A stretch of DNA of 7,412 nt from an uncultured Ruminococcus sp. (lineage in GTDB: Bacteria > Bacillota > Clostridia > Oscillospirales > Ruminococcaceae): the NCBI GenBank assembly GCA_937898375.1, contig CALEJX010000230.1:1-7412 (forward strand). The letters are read 5' to 3'. Positions 1-5,688 of this stretch are shown here, one piece after another (positions within the stretch are counted from its first letter, which is position 1; the number at the start of each line of letters is the position of its first letter). Position numbers and translations under genes: made by a program. The notes beneath the pieces were generated by a model, which was not told the DNA's origin, made no database searches, and saw only the letters and a program-made list of their open reading frames with translations.

Positions 1-229
1 CGGCTTTTTCACCAAGCTCAGAGAGTTTGCCATAGGCAAAGTGGCGCAGTTTGGCGAACAGCTTTGTCAGGGAAACATTCAGGCAAGACCTGTGGCGGAA
101 GCCTGCAAGCACTGTGATTTTCACGATATCTGCGGCAGGATAAACCAAGAGGATGTTACAGACGTGAAAGACAGCGTTTATGAAGAAAAGCTTATGGAAG
201 AACTTACTGACAGAAAGGAGGAAAACTGA
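1..229 (+). CDS. addB: AddB, helicase-nuclease subunit B (C-terminal fragment)
   Basis: The frame is open from base 2 to the TGA at 227-229 and gives the last 75 residues of a protein whose start lies outside the window. The diagnostic feature is the cysteine cluster C-x2-C-x5-C (codons at 104, 113 and 131; CKHCDFHDIC). This matches the C-terminal cysteines that, with one far upstream cysteine, hold the 4Fe-4S cluster of the AddB nuclease domain. In the family, AddB pairs with AddA to process DNA double-strand ends; its nuclease degrades one strand, and its inactive helicase core reads the Chi site. The tail after the cysteines is short, charged and Glu/Lys-rich, as usual. addA follows directly, which supports the assignment. 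A GTG at 41 is inside the frame and is not a gene start. Only the last small part is visible, so the state of the rest of the gene is unknown. Confidence 0.9.
   Translation, partial: GFFTKLREFAIGKVAQFGEQLCQGNIQARPVAEACKHCDFHDICGRINQEDVTDVKDSVYEEKLMEELTDRKEEN
214..221 (+). promoter_or_regulatory. Ribosome binding site deciding the TTG start of addA
   Basis: AAAGGAGG lies inside the last addB codons and is 8 bases upstream of TTG at 230. There is no ATG or GTG in the addA frame at a comparable distance, so this strong Shine-Dalgarno sequence selects the TTG. The addB stop (TGA, 227-229) directly abuts the start codon, an arrangement that favours translational coupling and equal amounts of the two subunits. 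Confidence 0.85.
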
Positions 230-3200
230 TTGGCTGACACAAAATGGACCAAAGAGCAGGAAAGAGCTATCAATGACCGTGGCAAGGGCATTATAGTTTC
301 AGCGGCGGCTGGAAGCGGTAAGACCACAGTGCTTATCGAACGAATGATACAGCTTCTTTCTGACGAGAAAAACAAAATACCTGCCGACAGACTTCTTGCG
401 GTAACATTCACAAAAGAAGCAGCTTCAAGCATGAAAGAAAAACTGAGCCGTGCTTTTGACGAACAGCTTCGCCGTGAGCCTGAAAATAAGTGGCTGCTTA
501 GTCAGAAAAATCTTATCCAGCTTGCGAGGATATCTACAATAAATTCTTTCTGTCTTGACCTTGTGAAAAACAATCTCCATGAATTTGATTTTCAGGGTGG
601 ACTTGATATACTTGACGACAGCGTGCAAAATCTTATCTTGCAGGAAGCTATCAAGCAAGCTTATGAAAAGCTTTGTGAAGAAGATTATGAAAGCTACAAG
701 TTGCTTAAAAACGCCTTTGCGGATAAGACCCTTAATGAAATCACCGACAGCCTTTATAAATTCATGCGTTCACTGCCATTTCCTGAGCGCTGGATTGCAG
801 AGGTGCATAAAAACTTTACTGATGATAAGATCTTTGAAAGCTTCATAAATGATAAAATATTCGAGGCGCAAGCAAAGCTCAAAGAAGCATTTTCACTGTA
901 TGAAGTTTTTGAAGAGTATGCCTGCCGCAAAGAGATAGAGGGCATACCTTTCATAAAACATATCAAGATGAACGAAACTGCCGACAGTGACAGAGAGCTT
1001 CTACACAGATTAGGAAAGCTTCTTGAAAGCGGCGATATAGACGCTGTCGCTAAGTCAGATTGGAAATTCAGCGCTATAAAAAGATTTCCCACAAGCAAAG
1101 CTTTTAATGCGGCGCTTGACGATGACGTGCGTATGAAGTTCAAGGACAATCATGCACTTTGTGCTTCGTACAGGAACAAATATAAAGATATCGTAGCTAA
1201 AATTACTGATATGTTCAATAACACCGAGCCGGTAATGAAAGAAAATATGCTTGAGTCGGACAGAATATTTACTGTTCTGTGCAGAGTATGCGACGATATA
1301 GACAAGATCTCACAGGAAATGAAGCTTGAACGAAACGGCGTTACTTTTTCTGACGTTGAGATAATGGCGAGAGAATTGCTTGTGAAAGATACCGAGAACG
1401 GAACTGTCCGCACGGAGCTTTGCGAGGAAATTCGCAAAAACAGGTTGTACGAACTTATTTTCATAGACGAATTTCAAGACGTGAACAATCTTCAAGAACT
1501 TGTTTTCCGCTCACTTTCCGATTCTGATAACTTGGATATAATGGGCAAAAATGTTTTTGTGGTTGGTGATATAAAACAGGCTATATACCGTTTTAGACTA
1601 TCAAACCCCGAGCTTTTCAGCAAAACAAGAAATGACGCTTCCACACCTGAAAACAGCGAACAGCTTGAAGCTATCCTGCTGAGCAAGAATTTCAGAAGCC
1701 GTGAATCTGTTGTGGATTTTGTAAACTTCCTGTTCCACTACCTTATGACACAGCATACTGGTCAGGTGGATTATGATAGAAACGAAGAACTTCGATATGG
1801 CGAACTTTATGATGAAAATAACAAGCCCACGGAAATAATGCTCATACCTTTCGATAAGGACTACAAAAAAGCAAACGGCTATTCTGTGGAGAACATAGTT
1901 ATAGCACAGAAAATAAAGAATATGCTTGAAAGCGGCGAACAGGTCACAGACCATGGCTCTCTAAGACCATGCCGTGCAGGAGATTTTTGCATACTTGTTC
2001 AGAAGAATGATGAAGTTACCCTTATGGCAAAAGCCCTTGAAGCGGTGGGTCTGAAAGCTTATTCTGAGGACACAAACGGCTACATGAAGTCACGAGAGAT
2101 AACACTTGTGCTGAATATGCTCAGGGTGATAGATAACCCTATGAACGATATTGCAATAACAGCTATCATGATGTCGCCTATCATGGGCTTTACCCCTGAC
2201 GAAATGGCAGCGGTAATAGAAAAAGCAAAGAAGCCTAACAGCAAGCTCAAAGACCATATCTATCAGGTGGTAGCGGCAGCAGCTTCCGCCGAGGACAGCC
2301 ACGAAAAGGAAGCCACCCACATAAGCTTTGACAACAAAATATTGCAGGATAAGTGTATAGAGCTTAACAAGCTTATCAATTCTCTGCGTTATCTTTCAAT
2401 GAGCATGGGTCTTGAACGGCTTATAAGAAAGATATACGATATGACCGACCTTATGGGTATCGTTTCCCTTTACCTTGATTCTGACAAGAAGCGTGCAAAT
2501 CTCCGTCTGCTCCTTGAATATGCTTCGTCATATGAACAGAACAGTCAGGAGGGCGTGACAGGCTTCTTGAGGTATATCGACTCTGTTTCCTCAAATGAAA
2601 AAGCCTTTAAGCAGGCAATGACAGTAACAGAGGGGTCGGATTCCGTTTACATAAAGACGTACCACGCTTCTAAGGGTCTTGAATATCCATTTGTATTTTT
2701 GTGTCAGCTTGACATACCGCTTATAAAGAAAGACAAGGGTTACTGTTCACATAACAAGCTGGGTTTCGCTTTCAGCTTTATGGATAACAGCAAGCTTATG
2801 AGAAAAACTTCGCTTTACTACGATAAGCTTTCAAAGGTATCAAAAGCAGAGGAAAAAAGCGAAAAGCTCCGACTGCTTTATGTTGGCTGTACAAGAGCGA
2901 AAGAAAGGCTTTTCGTAAGCTATGCACCGACTATTTACAGCAATACCACATATGATAAAGTTATCGAACGGAAAGCAGGAATAGTTGACAGGCTTAGAAA
3001 CATATACTCAAAGCAGGGAGATTCCCTTGAAAATGTTGTAGCTGACGCTGAAACAATGCTTGACTGGATAACAATGGCGCTTGCGCTCCACTCCACAGGT
3101 GAACAGCTCACATCTTGGCTTGGCACTGATAACATAGCTGTCAGCGGTGACGGATATCCTGAGCCTGAGATAATATATAATGAATACGGCGTTGAAAATA

Positions 3201-3940
3201 CAGAGCAGATACAGGAAGAAGAGATCTCTGACAATGAAATAGAAGCGGACAGAGCAATTCTTAAAAAGCTTCTTGACAAATTTGCATTTGAGTATGACAG
3301 ATCAGATGTATCAACGCCAGCAAAGCTTACTGTTACTGAGATAACTGCTGCAGAAAAGGAGAAGCAGGTACAGCAAAGCGAGCCTGAATTTTATCCTAGT
3401 CTGCCAAGACTTGACGATGAACTTGATAAACTCTCAGCCGCAGAAAAGGGAACATTTACGCATAAGTTTATGGAGCTTTCAGACTATGATAAAGCTCACA
3501 AAAATGTAAAAGCGGAGCTTGAACGTCTTGTAAGTCAGGGGTATTTTAGTCAGAAAGAAGCAGACGGAGTTTATGTTGAAGCACTTGAGGCTTTCTTTAA
3601 ATCTGATTTCTATGAGCGTGTGAAAAATTCTGACAAAGTAATGCGTGAAAAGAAGTTTCTTGTTTCAATGAGCGACCTTGATCTCAGCGAAAATCTTCCT
3701 GAATATAATGGCAGCAGCGGCATGCTTCAAGGTATCGCCGATTGTATCTTCCACGAGCCTGACGGTTATGTTATCGTTGACTATAAAACTGACAGGTTTA
3801 AGGATATGTCACAGCTCATGGGCTACAAAACGCAGCTTGCACTGTATAAAGCGGCATTCGAGTTGATACTTGGTGAAAAGATAAAAAGCTGTTATATTTA
3901 CTCATTTTGGCTGCGAAAAGGGGTTGAAATCAATCTCTGA
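230..3940 (+). CDS. addA: AddA, ATP-dependent helicase-nuclease subunit A
   Basis: This 1236-residue protein is close to the usual AddA length of about 1230. It is a UvrD/RecB-type superfamily 1 helicase with a C-terminal RecB-like nuclease. Visible helicase motifs, in order, are: Q motif WTKEQ near residue 6; Walker A GSGKT with K31; motif Ia TFTKEAA near 60; Walker B DEFQD at 413-417; motif III GDIKQAIYRFR at 446-456; motif IV NFRSRE; motif V around TYHASKGLEY at 810-819; and motif VI LLYVGCTRAKER ending at R893. The nuclease part has H1078 (THKFME), D1171 (GIAD), D1184 and K1186 (VDYKTDR), then YKTQLALY, the expected metal-binding set. No key residue is missing. In the family, AddA is the 3'-5' motor and cuts the 3'-ended strand until Chi is met, producing a substrate for RecA. 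It starts with TTG immediately after addB. The last codons overlap a promoter for infC. Confidence 0.97.
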   Translation: MADTKWTKEQERAINDRGKGIIVSAAAGSGKTTVLIERMIQLLSDEKNKIPADRLLAVTFTKEAASSMKEKLSRAFDEQLRREPENKWLLSQKNLIQLARISTINSFCLDLVKNNLHEFDFQGGLDILDDSVQNLILQEAIKQAYEKLCEEDYESYKLLKNAFADKTLNEITDSLYKFMRSLPFPERWIAEVHKNFTDDKIFESFINDKIFEAQAKLKEAFSLYEVFEEYACRKEIEGIPFIKHIKMNETADSDRELLHRLGKLLESGDIDAVAKSDWKFSAIKRFPTSKAFNAALDDDVRMKFKDNHALCASYRNKYKDIVAKITDMFNNTEPVMKENMLESDRIFTVLCRVCDDIDKISQEMKLERNGVTFSDVEIMARELLVKDTENGTVRTELCEEIRKNRLYELIFIDEFQDVNNLQELVFRSLSDSDNLDIMGKNVFVVGDIKQAIYRFRLSNPELFSKTRNDASTPENSEQLEAILLSKNFRSRESVVDFVNFLFHYLMTQHTGQVDYDRNEELRYGELYDENNKPTEIMLIPFDKDYKKANGYSVENIVIAQKIKNMLESGEQVTDHGSLRPCRAGDFCILVQKNDEVTLMAKALEAVGLKAYSEDTNGYMKSREITLVLNMLRVIDNPMNDIAITAIMMSPIMGFTPDEMAAVIEKAKKPNSKLKDHIYQVVAAAASAEDSHEKEATHISFDNKILQDKCIELNKLINSLRYLSMSMGLERLIRKIYDMTDLMGIVSLYLDSDKKRANLRLLLEYASSYEQNSQEGVTGFLRYIDSVSSNEKAFKQAMTVTEGSDSVYIKTYHASKGLEYPFVFLCQLDIPLIKKDKGYCSHNKLGFAFSFMDNSKLMRKTSLYYDKLSKVSKAEEKSEKLRLLYVGCTRAKERLFVSYAPTIYSNTTYDKVIERKAGIVDRLRNIYSKQGDSLENVVADAETMLDWITMALALHSTGEQLTSWLGTDNIAVSGDGYPEPEIIYNEYGVENTEQIQEEEISDNEIEADRAILKKLLDKFAFEYDRSDVSTPAKLTVTEITAAEKEKQVQQSEPEFYPSLPRLDDELDKLSAAEKGTFTHKFMELSDYDKAHKNVKAELERLVSQGYFSQKEADGVYVEALEAFFKSDFYERVKNSDKVMREKKFLVSMSDLDLSENLPEYNGSSGMLQGIADCIFHEPDGYVIVDYKTDRFKDMSQLMGYKTQLALYKAAFELILGEKIKSCYIYSFWLRKGVEINL

Positions 3941-3952
3941 ATGTGATATAAT
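3924..3952 (+). promoter_or_regulatory. Upstream sigma-A promoter (P1) of the infC operon, overlapping the end of addA
   Basis: TTGAAA (3924-3929) and TATAAT (3947-3952) are separated by 17 bp, and a TG one base before the -10 (TGATATAAT, 3944-3952) makes it an extended -10 promoter. The -35 box lies inside the last addA codons. Expected transcription start is near 3959. No GC-rich terminator hairpin is visible between addA and infC, so addBA read-through could also enter the leader. Inferred from consensus match only. Confidence 0.65.
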
Positions 3953-4006
3953 AGCATACAGGGGACTTTAAAAATATCTTTTTTTGAAAATTTTTGAGAA
4001 AAGGTA

Positions 4007-4035
4007 TTGACAAGTCGAGAAAAGTGTAGTATAAT
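4007..4035 (+). promoter_or_regulatory. Main sigma-A promoter (P2) of infC-rpmI-rplT
   Basis: Perfect consensus: TTGACA (4007-4012), 17-bp spacer, TATAAT (4030-4035). The start should fall near 4041-4043, giving a leader of about 150 nt before the infC start. A full-consensus promoter fits a heavily expressed translation operon whose output is trimmed afterwards by attenuation. Confidence 0.93.
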
Positions 4036-4041
4036 ATCATG

Positions 4042-4175
4042 GTAAACAAAGCAGAACAGTGTCCGTTCTCACCTTAAGCGCAGTTTTCTGTAGTAAAAAG
4101 GTCAACATGAATTTGCATATCAATGTGATTTTATGCGGGTACGGATCAATTCTGTACCCGTTTTATTTTATTTTT
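4042..4175 (+). ncRNA. infC leader RNA, probable L20-responsive attenuator
   Basis: This region runs from the P2 start to a strong terminator just upstream of the infC ribosome binding site. Two upstream hairpins can be drawn: AGAAC/GTTCT (4053-4057 with 4065-4069) and ACCTT/AAGGT (4071-4075 with 4098-4102), the latter enclosing CAG-TTTT-CTG. A competing long-range helix can also be drawn: 4052-4056 with 4150-4154, 4062-4066 with 4141-4145, and 4071-4073 with 4138-4140. It would occupy both terminator arms, so it can serve as the antiterminator, while the upstream hairpins release the terminator. In Firmicutes, ribosomal protein L20 represses infC-rpmI-rplT by causing premature termination in this leader (Rfam L20 leader family). 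Position and logic match. The pairings were drawn by hand, and the L20 contact site was not independently recognised. Confidence 0.75.
4136..4175 (+). terminator. Intrinsic terminator of the infC attenuator
   Basis: CGGGTACGGA (4136-4145) pairs with TCTGTACCCG (4151-4160). This is a 10-bp stem with one G-U pair and a 5-base loop, followed by a T-rich run with two single A interruptions (4161-4175). The infC Shine-Dalgarno GGAGG begins at 4176, right after the T-run. Terminated transcripts therefore lack every gene of the operon. Confidence 0.92.
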
Positions 4176-4192
4176 GGAGGTGCTGCGTCATT
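4176..4192 (+). promoter_or_regulatory. Ribosome binding site and ATT start codon of infC
   Basis: GGAGG (4176-4180) is followed after 9 bases by ATT at 4190-4192, in the IF3 frame. No ATG, GTG, TTG or CTG in that frame lies at a usable distance. ATT initiation is the known signature of infC in E. coli and Geobacillus, where IF3 rejects its own poor start codon and so limits its own synthesis. Confidence 0.9.
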
Positions 4193-4708
4193 AGCAACAG
4201 GGAACATCAGATCAACGAAGAGATCCGTGACAAAGAGCTCAGGGTCATCGATGTTGACGGAAATCAGCTTGGTATTTTAAGCGCTGACGAGGCTCTTAAA
4301 ATTGCATTTGAGAAAGATCTTGATCTTGTAAAAATCGCTCCTCAGGCAACTCCGCCTGTATGCCGTATCATGGATTATGGCAAGTTCTGTTTCGAGCAGA
4401 CCAAGCGTGCGAAAGAAGCAAGAAAAAATCAGAAAGTGATCGAGATCAAGGAAGTTAGAATGTCATCTACGATCGACACTCATGATTTTAATGTAAAGGT
4501 CAATCAGGCTGTTAAATTCCTTAACGGAGGAGATAAGATAAAGGTTTCTGTAAGGTTCAAGAAGAGAACTTTGGCTCATCCACAGTTTGGCGAAGAACTT
4601 CTTGCAAAATTCAAAGACGCTATCTCTGAAGCTGGCGTTGTTGACAAGCCGTCAAAAATGGAGGGACGCAGTCTTGTGATGTTCGTTTCTCCGAAAGTAA
4701 ACAAGTAA
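4190..4708 (+). CDS. infC: Translation initiation factor IF-3
   Basis: From the ATT start the product is 172 residues, matching the usual Bacillus/Clostridium IF3 length of about 170. The N-terminal domain begins with INEEIR and continues through LGILSADEAL and DLVKIAPQATPPVCRIMDYGK. The IF3 signature runs R59 to K72 (RIMDYGKFCFEQTK). A lysine-rich linker (about 73-85) leads to the C-terminal domain, with VKVNQAVKFLNGGDKIKVSVRFK and MEGRSLVMFVSPK. In the family, IF3 binds the 30S subunit, blocks premature 50S joining and checks the initiator tRNA and start codon. An in-frame ATG at 4133 would place the start inside the terminator stem and add a non-homologous 19-residue segment, so it was rejected. 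infC is first in the operon, 22 bp before rpmI. Control is probably double: L20 attenuation in the leader and IF3 autoregulation through the ATT codon. Confidence 0.97.
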   Translation: MSNREHQINEEIRDKELRVIDVDGNQLGILSADEALKIAFEKDLDLVKIAPQATPPVCRIMDYGKFCFEQTKRAKEARKNQKVIEIKEVRMSSTIDTHDFNVKVNQAVKFLNGGDKIKVSVRFKKRTLAHPQFGEELLAKFKDAISEAGVVDKPSKMEGRSLVMFVSPKVNK

Positions 4709-4730
4709 AATAATAAGGAGGATAAATACA

Positions 4731-4928
4731 ATGCCAAAGATCAAAACACATTCTGGTGCTAAGAAGCGTTTCAGTGTTACCGGTAGCGGTAAGGTTAAGT
4801 TCCAGCACACAAACAAAAGACACAGACTTACTCAGAAGGATCACAAGCGTAAGAGAATCCTGCGTGGCGCAGCTTATGCTGATGATACCAACATCAAGAA
4901 CGTAAAGGCTCTTATCCCTTACAAATAA
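4731..4928 (+). CDS. rpmI: 50S ribosomal protein L35 (bL35)
   Basis: A 65-residue, very basic protein, the standard size for bL35. The N-terminus MPKIKTHSGAKKRF and the central basic run with KRHRLTQKDHKRKR are characteristic of the family, a small 23S rRNA-binding protein of the large subunit. AAGGAGG (4715-4721) sits 9 bases before the ATG, a strong site that suits high expression. It lies between infC (22 bp) and rplT (49 bp) in the conserved infC-rpmI-rplT order and has no promoter of its own that I can see. In Bacillus the operon is repressed as a unit by L20, which would apply here through the leader. Confidence 0.98.
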   Translation: MPKIKTHSGAKKRFSVTGSGKVKFQHTNKRHRLTQKDHKRKRILRGAAYADDTNIKNVKALIPYK

Positions 4929-4977
4929 ACGAGTTGTAGGGAAAATCAAATTTTAAAAATTTCAGGAGGTAATAACT

Positions 4978-5331
4978 ATGGCTCGTGTAAAGGGAGCAAT
5001 GATGACTCGTAAGAGAAGAAATAAGACTCTGAAGCTTGCTAAGGGATACTTTGGTGCCAAGAGCAAGCACTTCAAAATGGCTAAACAGGCCGTAATGAAG
5101 TCAGGTCAGTACGCATACATCGGAAGAAAGCAGAAGAAGAGAGACTTCAGAAAGCTTTGGATCACAAGAATTTCAGCAGCTGCTAAGATGAACGGTATGA
5201 ATTATTCAACATTCATGAACGGCGTAAACAAGGCTGGTATCAATCTTAACAGAAAGATGCTTTCCGAAATAGCTATCAGCGACCCTGCTGGTTTCACAAC
5301 TATCGCTGAAAAGGCAAAGGCTGCTCTTTAA
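4978..5331 (+). CDS. rplT: 50S ribosomal protein L20 (bL20)
   Basis: A 117-residue basic protein, the usual bL20 length. The N-terminal extension (MARVKGAMMTRKRRNKTLKLAKGYFG) is the rRNA-penetrating tail needed for early 50S assembly. The globular part carries the family signature KRDFRKLWITRISAAAK at residues 54-70, followed by MNGMNYSTFMNGV and NRKMLSEIAI. AGGAGGT (4964-4970) lies 7 bases before the ATG. L20 binds 23S rRNA and, in the family, also binds its own operon leader as the repressor. It is the last gene of the operon and is followed within 7 bases by an intrinsic terminator. Confidence 0.98.
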   Translation: MARVKGAMMTRKRRNKTLKLAKGYFGAKSKHFKMAKQAVMKSGQYAYIGRKQKKRDFRKLWITRISAAAKMNGMNYSTFMNGVNKAGINLNRKMLSEIAISDPAGFTTIAEKAKAAL

Positions 5332-5337
5332 TAGTCA

Positions 5338-5370
5338 AAAACACGCACGTTCTTGTAACCTGCGTGTTTT
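5338..5370 (+). terminator. Intrinsic terminator closing infC-rpmI-rplT
   Basis: AAAACACGCA (5338-5347) pairs with TGCGTGTTTT (5361-5370). After one C-C mismatch the stem continues with GTT/AAC (5349-5351 with 5357-5359) over a 5-base loop. The T-run is part of the stem and is followed by GTTGT. The A-tract on the other arm means it could also stop transcription coming from the opposite direction. Confidence 0.85.
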
Positions 5371-5380
5371 GTTGTATAAT
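5353..5380 (+). promoter_or_regulatory. Possible promoter reading into the palindromic element and pilB
   Basis: TTGTAA (5353-5358), a 16-bp spacer and a perfect TATAAT (5375-5380) fit a sigma-A promoter. The -35 box overlaps the rplT terminator, and the last T of the -10 is the first base of the palindromic element. Its transcript would run through the whole element into pilB. The -35 is a weak match (4 of 6), so this may be chance in AT-rich DNA. Confidence 0.3.
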
Positions 5381-5557
5381 AAGGCAACACCACACAAGGC
5401 ACGCCTAGCGGCTGTGTACGCAATCTGCTTGCAGATTTTCCGTTATCTTGCACAGAAACTCCTTGAAATACGAAAGTATTCCTGCGTCGTTTCTATACAA
5501 GCTAACGAAAAATCTGACAGCGCATCTTACGCACAATCCTTGTGCGGTATTACCTTA
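5380..5557. repeat. 178-bp imperfect palindromic element (MITE-like or structured intergenic repeat)
   Basis: The ends form 20-bp terminal inverted repeats (5380-5399 against 5538-5557) that agree at 17 of 20 positions; the left one begins TAAGGCAACACC. A second pair of arms (5432-5459 against 5489-5516) agrees at 24 of 28 positions. The centre is a small hairpin AATAC-GAAA-GTATT (5467-5480) with a GAAA tetraloop. The stretches between the arm pairs differ in length (32 and 21 bases) and contain local hairpins, for example AATCTGC-TT-GCAGATT (5422-5437) and CGCACAA-TCC-TTGTGCG (5530-5546). A TA dinucleotide sits at each boundary (5380-5381 and 5556-5557), as in elements that duplicate a TA target. 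There is no transposase and no credible coding. An open frame across it is a by-product of the repeat. It is probably a non-autonomous mobile or RNA-hairpin repeat; copy number cannot be seen from one window. Confidence 0.75.
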
Positions 5558-5688
5558 GTACATTAATTTTATCATACTTTCATGAAGATTACAATAGAAA
5601 ATAAGATTTTTTTGCGGCTTTTGCACCGCAGCAGACGTATCCGCAGCGTCAGACCCATAAATTTATGCGGAGGATTGGAGTAATATAT
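5558..5688 (+). promoter_or_regulatory. pilB leader with short alternative hairpins
   Basis: This is the remainder of the 357-bp gap between rplT and pilB. A TACAAT at 5590-5595 could be a -10 box, but I see no convincing -35 (nearest TTTATC at 5568-5573). TGCGG (5613-5617) can pair with CCGCA at 5626-5630 or 5641-5645. TGCGGA (5666-5671), which overlaps GGAGG at 5669-5673, can pair with TCCGCA at 5640-5645. The ribosome binding region could therefore be partly masked. The helices are only 5-6 bp, so regulation is speculative. Confidence 0.3.

Noticed and set aside
41..229. A separate small gene starting with GTG at 41
   Set aside because: The same frame is open back to the window edge and the product is the AddB C-terminus with its cysteine cluster.
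754..1149. Minus-strand open frames across addA and pilB
   Set aside because: They are antisense shadows of strongly conserved coding sequence, without ribosome binding sites or family features.
3960..4000. AT-rich stretch as a terminator for addA
   Set aside because: AAAAAT/ATTTTT pairings exist but there is no GC-rich stem, so a functional intrinsic terminator is not supported.
4133..4189. ATG at 4133 as the IF3 start
   Set aside because: It lies upstream of and within the attenuator terminator, has no ribosome binding site, and adds a segment unlike IF3. The ATT at 4190 has a well-placed GGAGG and gives the family length.
5380..5557. CRISPR array, tRNA or attachment site as the explanation of the intergenic structure
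   Set aside because: There are no regularly spaced direct repeats, no cloverleaf with a tRNA T-arm, and no integrase or tRNA-gene fragment nearby. The symmetry is inverted, with a single centre.
5369..5566. 65-residue open frame from a TTG
   Set aside because: It coincides with the palindromic element, starts without a ribosome binding site inside the rplT terminator, and has no recognisable domain. It is best explained as chance reading of the repeat.
5665..5688. ATG at 5665 as the pilB start
   Set aside because: It overlaps the TGCGGAGG ribosome binding region and has no upstream Shine-Dalgarno sequence. The next in-frame ATG at 5689 is properly spaced from GGAG.
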